Shown here piece after piece: positions 16,765 to 29,889 of a stretch of 64,000 nucleotides of DNA. The DNA is taken from assembly GCA_963573385.1 (NCBI GenBank), contig CAUYLG010005376.1, positions 1 to 64,000 on the forward strand. Direction: 5' to 3'. The notes beneath the pieces are model-generated. The model had not been told where the DNA came from, searched no databases, and worked only from the letters and a program-made list of their open reading frames with translations. The position numbers were made by a program, and so were the translations under genes. Numbering within the stretch: the first letter of the stretch is position 1; every line of letters begins with the position of its first letter. The stretch is from Cacajao melanocephalus. Lineage: Eukaryota; Chordata; Mammalia; Primates; Pitheciidae.

Positions 16765-16925
16765 TATTTCTGTTTTCAGTTCTCACACCACTAAAGTGTA
16801 AGTTCTATGAGGGCATGAATTGCTTTTTCTGTTTTGTTCAGCTATATCCCGTCTTATAGAATAATGCAGATATTGAGAGTAGATATCAACAAGCATTTGT
16901 CAAATAAAATAATTAATGTGTTATT
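16765..16925 (+). mobile_element. L2 3' end
   Basis: Characteristic L2 terminus: AAGTGTAAGTTCTATGAGGGC, TTTTCTGTTTTGTTCAGC, then CAAGCATTTGTCAAATAAAA. Confidence 0.7.
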
Positions 16926-17245
16926 ATTTCCATTTTAAAAATAAGGAAGCCGTAACTCAAATAACTTCCCTTAGTCACATAACTAGATGCACACAGGGCT
17001 ATTTGATTCTAAAAGCACTCTCCTGCATCACTGTGCTGATGGTAACAAATGGTTATAGAAGCACTGTGTGCTAAGTGCTTCAAATACAGTCATTTAACTC
17101 AATAACTCTACCAACCAGGCATTATCATTATCCCCCAATTAAGGATGAGGAAACTGACGGTTACAGAAATTAAGTTACCCAAGGTCCAAAAGCTCACAAG
17201 TACAGAGACAGTTCTCAAAATCAAGTGACTAAAACACTGTGCTAA
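16926..17245 (-). repeat. two adjacent antisense MIRs
   Basis: The first lies at about 16926-17035 (CATTTTAAAAATAAGGAAGC, AACTTCCCTTAGTCACATAA). The second lies at about 17055-17245 (TGTGTGCTAAGTGCTTCAAA, AATTAAGGATGAGGAAACTG, AGTTACCCAAGGTCC). Confidence 0.75.
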
Positions 17246-17247
17246 TA

Positions 17248-18885
<1,638 letters not shown>

Positions 18886-19605
18886 ACATTGCAATAAAAA
18901 TAACTGAGGGAGCGTGCCACCGTGCATCAGAGATGTCACAGAAACCCGGGTGAGCACAGAAAATTGGAATGGCCACATAGAGAACAAAAGGAACCACTGG
19001 GCCTCCTCCATCCTATTCCCTAACCAGAATTGGCTGGGAACTAGGAGGGACTTTCTCCTTGGGCAATGAGGTAAGAAAGAGGATCCCAGCAACCTGCATT
19101 AACACCTTGGACACCTGCAGACCTCACCACGGGGGTCCCCTGTAGTCCTCACAAGAACTAAGCCCAGTGAGGGAACTGCCTGGAGTCCACGTGGCTGTGG
19201 TCCCACTAGAGAAGGCGCCAACACTGTGCTCCACCTCCTGTGGCCTGCGAAACTACTGTGCTGCACCATCTTGGATTTGGAGATGGAGAGTGTCTTGTCC
19301 AGAGAGTGAGTAGCCGTGGCTCACCTTCATCCTTGAGGCAAAGCCAGCACTGAACCACTCCAGCCCAGTGGCCCAACATCCCCAAGCTGAGCTCCAAGCA
19401 GCTGTTACACCCTTCCTCGTGGAACCAAGTGGAGGAAAAATTCCTCCACCTACTCCTTCCCAGCCCCTCATGTCAGAGCTGAAGTGGTACCCTGACTCCT
19501 GGGAAAATAGTACCTTGGACATATATGGTAGTCATGCTTCTCTGGTACCTAAATTGAAACAGCACCCTTCATCCTAGGAAGTGATGCCCTGGCCACCCAG
19601 AACAG

Positions 19606-19608
19606 TCA

Positions 19609-19655
<47 letters not shown>

Positions 19656-19657
19656 CC
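19606..19657. repeat. (CA)n microsatellite
   Basis: About 24 CA units with two CATA interruptions, within the L1 5' UTR. Likely length-polymorphic. Confidence 0.97.
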
Positions 19658-20934
19658 CAGTACCTAAGATGCAGGGCATCCTGCATTTCAGCAAATGGTT
19701 CCTGGGCCACCCAGAACAGTCATGCTTTTCCAGGCCTGTGCTGAAGTAGCACATTGCCCCCAAAGGAATTGGTTCCCTGGCTGAACTGAGCAGCTCCACA
19801 TTCCAGGGTTGAGCTGAAATAGTATCCTGTGTCCCAGAGAAATGGAGCAATGACCGAGCTGAGACACTCACCCCTACAGGCCAAACAGATCTAGTATTCT
19901 GCTTCCCTGGAGCTGGACTAGTGCACTAAAGTCTTAGCTGCTGAAACACGCCTCTTCCTGGGGAGTAAAGTCATCACTATGCTTTCTTCTGCCCTACTCC
20001 TCAGCCCAAACGATAGCTGTGCTCTGCCATTCTGGGGTACTTGCTGCCACTGCACTTGGCCTCACTGAGTCTGGGATACTCCCAAGCCCAACCATCTGAA
20101 GGCCTAGAGTCACTACTACATAGTACCTCATCCAATGGGACCTGAGTTATCAGTGAGCTCTACTGGCTCAGCTCCCCAAATTGCAGCTATACAATGCTGT
20201 CCAGGCTCAAACCTCCAGAGCATCTCTTCTTCCCCAGACTCAGGCTAGGGCTGTGCCCTGCCCCCTACGGGTATAATCTCAGCAACAATCTGGCCCCTGG
20301 GCCTGAGCTGCTAGGGGGTGCCATAGAGTCACAGATCCTGGCTCTGAGGACAACTTTCATACAACCCTGCCACAAAGAGCAAACCTGCACCGCAAGACCC
20401 AGGTGCCATGATAGGTTCATGAGACCGTGAACCTAAGACCACAGCCCCACAACTGCTTAAAGCACTTGCACCTGTAATCCAGTGCCACTGCACATGATTG
20501 TAGGCTACGTCAGACCCGACACCAAGAGAGATTCCCTTGGCTAAATCCCCTCATTGAAAAGAAAACAATAGGAGGACCCCAAAAGCCCTTCATACTGAGG
20601 GTATTAACAATTGTTGCCACCATTGCCACGGCCACAAAGTTTTACAGCCTAGTCCACTGAGGTATCCACAATTACTACTGACATTGAACACAACAGAGGA
20701 AGCTGCATAAAGAGTATGCTACCGCACCTATCCAGAAATAGGGTCACCACACCCTTCACAACTGGTACTCTAAAACCCAACTGCAGGTGAAAGTCTTTCT
20801 CTATGAAAGTCACTCTAAAACATTTGGAAAAGACAATTGTTCCATCAGATGCATAGACGTAAATGCAGGGACAGAAGAAACATGAAAAAGTAAGGAAATA
20901 TGACACCACCAAAGGCACATAATAACCCTAGTAA

Positions 20935-22040
20935 TGGAGTCCAATGAAAAGAAAATCAACAAATTGCAGGAAAAGGAATTCAAAATAATGATTTTAAGGA
21001 AACTCAATGAAATTTAAAAAAATACAGATAGACAATTCAAGAAAATTAGAGAAACAATTTATGACATGAATGAGATGTAAAACAAAGAGATAGAAATTAT
21101 TAAAAAGAACAAAACAGAAATCCTACAGCTGAAGAACTTAATGGATATAATAAAAAATACAATAGCTCAACAGCAAGTCTGTTGCTGAAGCTCAGCAGAC
21201 TTGATCAAGCAGAAGAATCTCTGAACTTGAAGATGGGTCGTTTGAAATTACCCAGTCAGAAAGCAAATAAATGAGAATGGAAAAGAGTTAATAGAACACA
21301 AAGAAAGAAACAATAGACTCTGGGGCCTATTTGAGAGTAGAAGGTAGCAGGAGGGTGCATATAAAAAAAAAAAAACTACCTATCAGTTACTATGTTCATT
21401 ATCTGGGTGACAGAATAATCTATACACTAAGCCCCTACAACATGCAATTTACCATACAACATATATCCCCTGAGCCTAAAATAAAAGTTGGAAAGAAAAA
21501 AAATAGAGCGAATCAAGCCTAAAAGATTCATGGGACACTATTAGGTGAACAAATTTTATCATATGGAAACTTCAGAAGGTGAATAGAAGGAAACAGGCAT
21601 AGAAAAACCTATGTAATAAAATAATAGTTAAAAATTCCCAAGTCTAAGGAAATATACATTCAGATCCAGGAAGCTCAAAAGTCTCCATGTAGATACAACT
21701 CAAAAAGATCCTCCCTTAATGAGGCACATTATAGTCAAATTGTCAAAAGTCAAAGACAAGGGAGAGTTCTAAAAATAGCAAGAAAAAAGTGCCAAGACAC
21801 ATATAAGGGAATCTTCATCAGACTAACAGCAGATTTCTCTGCAAAAACCTTACAGGCCAGGAGAGAATGACATGATATACATATTCAAGTTGCTGAAATC
21901 CAATTTAAAAAAAATGCTAGCCAAGAATACCATACAAAGCAAAACTATCCTTCAGAAAGGAAGGAGAAATAAAGTCTTTCACAGACAATCAAAAAAATGA
22001 AGGAATTTATCACCACTAGACTAGCCTTACAAGAAAGGCA
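20935..22040 (+). pseudogene. L1 ORF1 relic
   Basis: Region equivalent to L1 ORF1, which in live elements encodes a coiled-coil RNA-binding chaperone. Motifs preserved at DNA level include AACTCAATGAAATTT and CACAGACAATCAAAAAAATG at the far end. It is broken by stops in all frames and by the inserted L1 3' fragment at 21290-21500. No product expected. Confidence 0.7.
21290..21500 (+). mobile_element. 5'-truncated L1 3' end nested in the L1 ORF1
   Basis: About 200 bp of a younger L1 3' UTR (L1PB/L1MA-like): ACTCTGGGGCCTATTTGAG, ATCTGGGTGACAGAATAATC, CCCTGAGCCTAAAATAAAAG, then a short A-rich tail. The ORF1 sequence resumes at about 21506. A clean target duplication could not be read. Confidence 0.7.
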
Positions 22041-22581
22041 CAAGGTGTCCTACAACTGGAAGCAAACGGACAATGATCACTATTATGAAAACACACAGAG
22101 ATAAAGCACTTACTGGTAGAGAAGATACACAAGATACACAAAAGTGAAAGAGAAAAGCATCAAAATGTATCACTACAGAAAACCACCAAACCACAGTAAC
22201 AACTGGAGAAGAGACAAGAAGAATATACAAAATGACCAGAAAACAATTAACAAAATAACAAGTGTATGTCCTCACTTATCAAAAATAACTTTGAATGCAA
22301 ACACACTAAATTCTTAAAGATACAGCCTGGCTGAATGGATTAAAAAAAAAAAATCATGACCCAACTACATGCTGCCTACAAGAAACTCACTTCACCTGTA
22401 AAGACACATACAAATCGAAAGTGAACAGATATTCCATTCAAATAGGAATCAAAAGCACACAGACATAGCTATACTTATGTCAGATAAGACAGACTTTAAG
22501 TCAAAAACTGTAAAAAGAGACAAAGAAAGTCATTACGTAATGATAAAGGTTTCAATTCAGCAAGAGGATATAACAACTGCA

Positions 22582-22880
22582 GGCCAGGTGTTGTGGCTCA
22601 CAATTGTAATTCCAGCACTTTGGAAGGCTGATGCAGGCAGATCTCTCAGAGCTCAGGAGTTTGAGACCAGCCTGGGCAACATGACAAAACATTGTCTTTA
22701 CTAAAAATCCAAAAAATTAGCTGGGCATGTTAGCACATACCTGCAGTTTCAGCTACTCATGGGGCTAAAGCAAGAGGATCACTTAAGCCTGGGAGGTGAT
22801 TGCAGTGAGTTCTGATCATGCCACTGCACTCAAGTCTGGGTGACGAAGTAAGACCCTATCTAGAGCACAAAACAAAAATT
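22582..22880 (+). repeat. Alu element (J-like)
   Basis: Diverged plus-strand Alu (GGCCAGGTGTTGTGGCTCAC) in early ORF2, ending in a degraded A-rich tail near GAGCACAAAACAAAAATTG. Confidence 0.9.
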
Positions 22881-23925
22881 GTAAATATATATGTGCATTC
22901 ATTGCTGGAACACCCAGATATATCAACAAATCTTAGATCTAAAGGAAGAAATACACTCCAATGCAATAAGAATTGGGGATGTCAACACCCCACTGTCAGC
23001 ACTGAATAGATCATCTACACAGAAAATCAACAAAGTAAGATCTAATTTAAACTGCACTCTAGACCAAATGGACCTAATAGATATTTACAAAACATTTCAT
23101 CCAACAGCTCCAGAGTAGACATTCTTTTCATCAGCACATGGAACATTCTCCAGGATAGACAACATATTAGGCCACAGAAGAAGTCTCAACAAATTTTTAA
23201 AGTTTCAAATCATATCAAGTATCTTTTCAGATCACAATGAAATAAAACTAGAAATCAATTACAAGAGGAATTTTTTAAATTGTACAAATATATGGCAATT
23301 AACATGCTCCTGAATGACCAGTGGGTCAGCAAATTAAAAAAAAGAAGAAAATTTGAAACAAATGAAAATAGAAATGTAACATACCAAAACCTATGGAATA
23401 CAGAAAAAGCAGTATTAAGAAGGAAGTTAATAGCAATAACTGCCTACATCACCAAGGTAGAAAGATTTCAAATAAATAACCCAATGATGCATCTCAAGGA
23501 ACTAAAAAAGCAAGAAAAACCAACCCAAACTCAGTAGAAAAGAAAAAAATAATAAAGATCAGAGCAGAAATAAAATTGAGACAAGAAATAAAAAAGATCA
23601 ACAAAATAAAACATTGATTTTTAAAGATAAGCAAATCAACAAATTACTAGCTTGAGTAACCAAGAAAAAAAGGAGAAAAGACTCAAATAAATTCAGAAAT
23701 CAAAAATGAGACATTTCGACTGATACCTAAGAAATACAAAGGATCATTAGAGATTATTACAAACAACTATACTCCAACAAATTAGAAAACCTAGCAGAAA
23801 TAGATAAATTCTTAGACACATGGAACCCACCAACGTTGAAAGAAAAAGAAATAGAAAACCTGTACATCCTATGCAACAATCCTGCATGTTCTTCACGTGT
23901 ACCCCAGGACCTAAAATGCAATTAT

Positions 23926-23936
23926 ATATATATATA

Positions 23937-23988
<52 letters not shown>

Positions 23989-23999
23989 TATATATATAT
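23926..23999. repeat. perfect 74-bp AT palindrome
   Basis: An alternating TA tract with TGTATATGTGTA in the left arm and its exact complement TACACATATACA in the right arm. All 37 positions pair around a centre between 23962 and 23963. Could extrude as a cruciform or hairpin. Confidence 0.9.
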
Positions 24000-24104
24000 G
24001 AAAACCAGTGATGAAGCTAGGGCCAGTAGTTATAACCCATGGATACAAATGTCTATGTGGACAGTACAATAGGGTGGGAAAAGTACGGCTATTGTAAACA
24101 CAAA

Positions 24105-24203
24105 TATGTGTATTTGAATCCAAGTTTTTATACTTTATATCTGTTTGACCTTGACCAAGTTAATTTGATCAGTACTTCAGTTTTCTCGTCAACAAAAAAC
24201 ATA
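24105..24203 (+). repeat. MIR within the transduced segment
   Basis: GTGTATTTGAATCCAAG, then TGTTTGACCTTGACCAAGTT, then ACTTCAGTTTTCTCGTC follow the MIR core order. It is confined to the inserted, non-L1 part. Confidence 0.65.
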
Positions 24204-26236
24204 GGGGGAAAAAAAATAAAACCTGTACATACCAATTATGAGTAATAAGATTAAATCTGTCATAAAAAGTCTCCCATTGTCTCTTCACTGCAGAATTCTA
24301 CTGAACATTTAAAGAACTAATACCAGTTCTTCTCAAACTCTTCCAGAAAATTAAAAAGGGTATTCTAAACTCATTTAATCAGGCTAGCATTAAACTTATA
24401 GCAAAACCAAACAAAGAGACAACAAAAAGAAAACTATAGACCAATATCCCTGTTGAATAAAGATGTAAAAATCCTCAACAAAATACTATCAAACTGAACC
24501 CAACAGTACGTTAAAAAGATTATTCACCATGTTCAAGTGGGATTTATCCCATGGATGCAAGGATAGTTCAACATACTAAAATCTATAAGTGATACATCAT
24601 ATCAACAGAATAAAGGACAAAAGACCATATGTTCATATCAATAGATGCAGAAAAAAAATTTGATAAAATTTAACATCCCTTCATGATAAAATCTCTTAAC
24701 AACTTAGGTATAAAAGGAACATACTTCAAAATAATAAATGCTATATGGGAAAAACCCAAAGCAAACATCATACTGAATGGGGAAAAGTTAAAATTTTTCC
24801 TGTAAGAACTAGAACAAGACAAAGATGTCCACTTTGACCACTGTTATTCAACATGGTAGTGAATGTCCTAACCAGAACAATTAGGCAAGAGAAAGAAATA
24901 AAGTGTATCCAAATTGGAAAAGAGGAATTCAAATTTTCTTTGGTTGCAGATGACATGATCTTATATTTTTTAAAAAAATTCTAAATGCTTAATCAAAAAA
25001 ACCTTTAGAACTGACAAATTAGGTAAAGTTGCAGGATACAAAATCATACAAATATCAGTAATTTTTCTATACATCAACAAACTAGTGGGAAAAGAATCAA
25101 AAAGCAATTCTATTTACAATAGCTACAAAAAAATGTAAAATATCTAGGAATAAATATAACGAAGAAGGTAAATAATCTCTACAAGAAAAACTATGAAACA
25201 TCGATGAAAGAAATTGAAGAGGACACACACACACACACAAAAAAAATGGAAAGACATCATTCCATGTTCATGGACTGAAAGAATTGATATTGTGAAATGA
25301 TTATACTACCAAAAGTGATGAACAGATTCAATGCAATCCCTATCAAAATATCAATTACATTATTCATAGAAATAGGAAAAACAATCAGAAAATTCATATG
25401 GAGCCAGAAAAAAAAAATAGCCAAAGCAATCCTAAGCAAAAAGAACAAGGCTGGAGGTATCATATTACCAGACTTCCAAATATACTACAAAGCTATAACA
25501 AATAAAACAGCATGGTACTGGTATAAAAAACAGTCACATAGACCAATTGAGTAGAATAGAGAAACCAGAAATAAATCCACATATTTATAGCCTACTGATT
25601 TTGGTCAAAATTGCCAAGAACATTCATTAGGGAAGGAACAGTCTCTTCAATAAATAGTGCTGGGAAAGCTGGATATCCATATGCAAAAGCATGAAACCAG
25701 ACCCATATCTCTCACCATATACAAAAATCATTGCAAAATGGATTGAAGACATAAACATTAGACCCAAAACTATAAAACTAATAGAAAAAAACAGAGAGAA
25801 AATGCTACAGGATGTTGATCTTGGCAAAGTGTTTGTGGTTAAGACTTCAAAAGCACAAGCAATGGAAACATAAATAGACAAATGGGACTATATTAAACTA
25901 AAATCTTCTGCACAACAGAGAAAACAATCAACAAAACGAAGAGACAATCTGTTGAATGGGAGAAAACATTTGCAAACTATTCATTTGACAAGGAGGTTAA
26001 TATCCAAAATACACACACAAAAAAACTCAACAGCGAAAAAAAAACCTCAAATTATCTGATTTTAAAATGGGCAAATGAGCTAAATAGACATTTCTTAAGC
26101 AAAGATATACAAACGGCCAACAAGTATATGAAAAAAAATGTTCAACATCACTAATTAGCAGGGAAATGCAAATTAAAAGCACAATGAGATGCCATCTCAC
26201 TCCAGTTAGAATGACTACTCTCAAAACAACAAAAAA

Positions 26237-26552
26237 GGCCAGGCACACTAGCTCACGTCTGTAATCCCAGCACTTTGGGAGGCTGAGGCAGGCAGATCAT
26301 TTGAAGCCAGGAGTTCAAGACTAGCCTGGCCAACATGTGAAACTCCATCTCTACCAAAAATACAAAAAAAAAAAAAAAAAAAAAAAAACTGGGCATGGTG
26401 GTGCATGCTTGTAATCCCAGCTACTTGGGAGGCACAGGCAGGAGAATCAATTGAACCTGGAAGGAAGAGGACTCAATGAGCTGAGATCACACCACAACAC
26501 TCCAGCCTGGGTGACAGAGTGAGACTCCACTAAAAAAAAAAAAAAAAAAAGG
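26237..26552 (+). repeat. Alu element with GAAA tail
   Basis: Plus-strand Alu (GGCCAGGCACACTAGCTCAC) with an expanded middle A-stretch and an A-tail grading into (GAAA)n to about 26575. Inserted late in the L1 ORF2. Confidence 0.95.
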
Positions 26553-27110
26553 AAAGAAAGAAAGAAAGAAAAAAAACCCAAAACAAAACAGATGCTGGGG
26601 GTGGGAATGTACATTAGTATAGCCACTATGGAAAACAGTATGGAGATTTCTCAAAAAACTAAAAATACAACTACCATGTGACTTAGCAATCCCACTGCTG
26701 GGTATGTATCCAAAGGAAAGGAAATAAGTATGCAAAAGAGATATCTGTACCCCCATGTTTACTACAGTACTATTCACAAGATATGCAGCCAAGATATGGA
26801 ATCAACCAACAGATGAATGGATAGTCAGTGGATAAGTGGATAAAGAAAATGTGGTACACATACACAATGGAGTATTATCCAGCCGAAAAAAGAGAATGGA
26901 ATCTTGTCATTTGCAGTCACATGAATGGAACTAGAGGACATTATGTTAAACGGAATAAGCCAGGAACAGAAAGACAAATATCGCATGTTCACACTTACCT
27001 GTGAAAGCTAAAAAAAGTTGAACCCATGGAGATACAAAGTAGAATGATGGTTACCAAAGGCAGGGTTGTGTATGGTGGAGGTGGGGTAAGAGGGATTGGT
27101 AAGTGGGCAC

Positions 27111-27137
27111 AACAACATGAATGGAACTAGAGGACAT
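27111..27137. repeat. 27-bp out-of-place copy of L1 ORF2 sequence
   Basis: A short segment repeating ATGAATGGAACTAGAGGACA, present in the L1 ORF2 at about 26920. It sits directly at the point where the plus-strand L1 3' UTR breaks off. Its first bases (AACAAC) match the minus-strand L1 (complement at 28138-28164) better than the plus-strand copy. Confidence 0.7.
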
Positions 27138-27420
27138 GGTCAAGCTTTGGGGAAAATAGGGATATTGTATCAGTCAATACTTGTGGAAGTAAATGTGTAT
27201 TGTGAGAATGCTTGATGAAGGGTTTTATGAGCTTAACTTTAAGGGAGGTGCCACATGTGGTTTAGTCAACAAATCTTGGTTGAATTGAGTTACATATATT
27301 GGAGAGATATTTAGTTAATAATTAAAAACTCTTACAGTTTCCCCACATTTAGTTAATTGCTTTTTAAGAAACAAGAGAGAATTATTTTCCCTTTTAACTT
27401 ACTCTTTTTTTAACTCTTAG
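27138..27420. other. spacer between convergent L1s
   Basis: About 280 bp of AT-rich unassigned sequence between the two tail-to-tail L1 elements. No gene or repeat recognised. Confidence 0.4.
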
Positions 27421-27466
27421 TTTTTTTAAATTACTTAATAGTTGTATATATTTATGGGGCACATGT

Positions 27467-27754
27467 GTTTTTTTGAGATGGAGTCTGTCTCTGTCACCCA
27501 GGCTGGAGTGCAATGGCACAATCTTGGCTCACTGCCTCCGCCTCCTGTTTTCAAACAATTCTCCTGCTCAGCCTCCTGAATAACTAGGATTACAGGTTCC
27601 TGCCACCATGCCCAGATGATTTTTGTAGTTTTAGTAGAGACGGGGTTTCGTCATGTTGGCCAGGCTGGTTTCAAACTCCTGACCTCAGGTGATCTGCCTG
27701 CTTCAGTCTCCCAAAGTGCTGAGATTACAGTCATGAGCCACCACATTCTGCCAC
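27467..27754 (-). repeat. Alu element
   Basis: Minus-strand Alu with only a short T stretch. GGCACATGTG before and GCCACGTGTGA after fit a diverged target duplication. Confidence 0.93.
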
Positions 27755-28710
27755 GTGTGATATTTTGATACAAGTATACAATATGTAATGACCAAGTCAA
27801 GGTAATAGGATATCTATTAACTCAAGCATTTATCATTCTTGTGTTAGGAATATTCCAATTTCACTCTTTTATGTTTTTTGAAATATGAATAAGTTATTGT
27901 TATCTATAGTCACCCTATTGTGCTACTAAACTCTAGATCTTATTCCTTGTATGTAACTGTATATTTGTGCCCATTAACCAATCCCTCTTACCCCACCTCC
28001 CCCATACACAACCCTGCCTTTGGTAACCATCATTCTACTTTGTATCTTCACAGGTTCAATTTTTTTTTTAGCTTTCACATATTAGTGTGAACACGTGATA
28101 TTTGTCTTTCTGTCCCCGGCTTATTCCATTTAACATAACGTCCTCTAGTTCCATTCATGTTGTTGCAAATGACAGGATTTCATTCTTTTTAATGGATATA
28201 TAATATTCCATTGTGTGTATGGATCACATTTTCTTTATTCCTTTATGTGTTTGACGGACACTTAGGTTGACTTTGTATCTTGGCTGTCATGACAGTGCTA
28301 TGATAAACATGGGAGTGCAGATACCTCCTCAAAACACTAATTTCCTTTTTTTTTTTTTTTTTGATATATGCCCAGCAGTGGGACTGCTGGATTATATGGT
28401 ATTTCTAATTTTAGTTTTTTGAGGAAACTCCATACTGTTCTCCACAGTGGCTGTACTAAATTACATTCCCACCAGCAGTGTAGAAGGGTTCCCCTTTTTC
28501 CACATCCTCACCAGCATCTATTATTGCCTGTCTTTTTGATAAAAGCCACTTTCACTGGGTTGAGGTGATAAATCATTGTAGTTTTGATTTGCATTTCTCC
28601 AATGGTTAGTGATGTTGAGCATTTTTTCACATACCTGCTGGCCATATGTATGTCTTCTTTTAAGAAATGTCTGTTTAGATCTTTTGCCTATTAGAAAAAA
28701 TCAGATTATT

Positions 28711-29026
<316 letters not shown>

Positions 29027-29047
29027 TCAGATTATTATTATTATTTC

Positions 29048-29210
29048 AGACACAAGATCTTTCTATGTTGCCCAGGCTGGAGTGCACTGGCCATTCACAG
29101 GTGTAATCATGGCACACTGCAGCTTCAAACTCCTGACATCAAGCAATCCTCCTGCCTCAGCCTCCTGAGTAGCTGGGATGATAGGTGCACACACCATGCC
29201 TACTGCTATT
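29048..29210 (-). repeat. Alu monomer (old)
   Basis: Antisense monomeric Alu-like sequence: CTATGTTGCCCAGGCTGG, CTCAGCCTCCTGAGTAGC, ending near CATGCCTACTGC. It lies only about 30 bp from the plus-strand Alu, forming an inverted pair. Confidence 0.75.
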
Positions 29211-29235
29211 GAGTTACTTTTGACACTCTTAAAGA

Positions 29236-29889
29236 AACTCAGTGTAATAAAAAAAAAAGTCTAGAACTCTATTCTTATAGTTGGTAAAATTAAGACAAAG
29301 CATTACTCTGTGGCTTATGGGCTGTAGGGATTCTTGGATTCATGACTGGAGTACTTTCACAGTTGGGCCCCAGCACCTAAGATAGATAGTGCATTTCACA
29401 GAGCAGGTACTCACTTTGTTGGACTGAAATAAACAAATGTGTGAATGAATAAATTGAAATGTTCTTGACTCCAGCTAGTGCTTGCTCCTGACAAGAAAAG
29501 GCAGGGGAGTAACATGCCCGTCTTCAGTGGCAAACATCTTCTTTCTTCTGTTTCCCCTCCTTGTATTTCCTGTTCGACCTCCTGGAGACAGGGGAGTTGA
29601 ACATGCGTGGAGGCCAATGGTGTTTACCTCCATTTGGACTTCAGCCAAAAACAGACAGGAGAATTTCTCCCTTCTAGGCCCTTCTAGACCTGCAGAAGTC
29701 TCAGGAAACCTGTCTCTCTACGAGGAAGGCTGTCTGGCTTCCCTTTCCCAAACACACAAAGAACCCACCTGCTACCATCCATTCCCCTGTAGAAGACTAG
29801 CAACCCTGCAAACTCATGGTCTGTGTTTACAGGAGAGAGGCCATTCCTTGTACGAAGGGGTGAATGGTAAAGGATGAGGCTTTATGTAG
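29236..29889. other. unique sequence with a 131-codon frame
   Basis: A plus-strand frame at 29482-29877 includes a short hydrophobic run near residue 20 but no recognisable domain, and it lacks splice or promoter support. Otherwise unassigned. Confidence 0.3.

Larger units (their letters stand above)
23868..24217 (+). mobile_element. 5'-truncated L1 with probable 3' transduction, nested in L1 ORF2
   Basis: The insertion begins with about 55 bp of L1 3' terminus (ATGTTCTTCACGTGTACCCC near 23887), continues into a TA-rich tail (23922-23999), then about 200 bp of non-L1 sequence including a MIR (about 24105-24200) and ends in a short A-run at 24208-24217. The 13-mer AAAACCTGTACAT flanks it at 23855-23867 and 24218-24230. 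Removing the insert restores continuous ORF2 sequence. The target begins AG/AAAA, compatible with L1 endonuclease preference. The older L1 is the host; this copy is the younger event. Confidence 0.7.
22270..26990 (+). pseudogene. L1 ORF2 relic (endonuclease and reverse transcriptase)
   Basis: In live elements ORF2 encodes an AP-like endonuclease plus reverse transcriptase. Frame fragments along 22270-26990 keep the domain order. The RT catalytic core reads V-A-D-D-M at about 24945-24960, so both aspartates remain although the usual preceding aromatic is replaced. Dozens of stops plus two Alus and an L1 insertion interrupt it. No fragment exceeds about 100 codons. Confidence 0.85.
18886..27110 (+). 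mobile_element. near-complete old L1 (L1M-type), plus strand
   Basis: The order is a GC-rich 5' UTR (about 18886-20930), an ORF1 relic, the inter-ORF region, an ORF2 relic to about 26990 and the beginning of the 3' UTR, which breaks off at about 27110. Later insertions are an L1 3' fragment (21290-21500), two Alus (22582, 26237) and an L1 with flanking transduced DNA (23868-24217). The 5' UTR carries repeated CACCCAGAACAGTCA units around a CA microsatellite. It is coding-dead, with frequent stops and frameshifts. The exact subfamily was not determined. Confidence 0.85.

Noticed and set aside
19606..19657. CA repeat considered as a Z-DNA or regulatory element
   Set aside because: It lies in an ordinary old L1 5' UTR; nothing in the sequence supports a function beyond a microsatellite.
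23747..24123. Tyrosine-isoleucine repeat proteins on both strands
   Set aside because: Translation of a TA microsatellite/palindrome in any frame gives YIYI; not a protein.
24768..26248. Several 60-85 codon frames on the minus strand
   Set aside because: These are antisense readings of an A-rich L1 ORF2. Poly-phenylalanine/isoleucine composition is an artefact of A-rich DNA.
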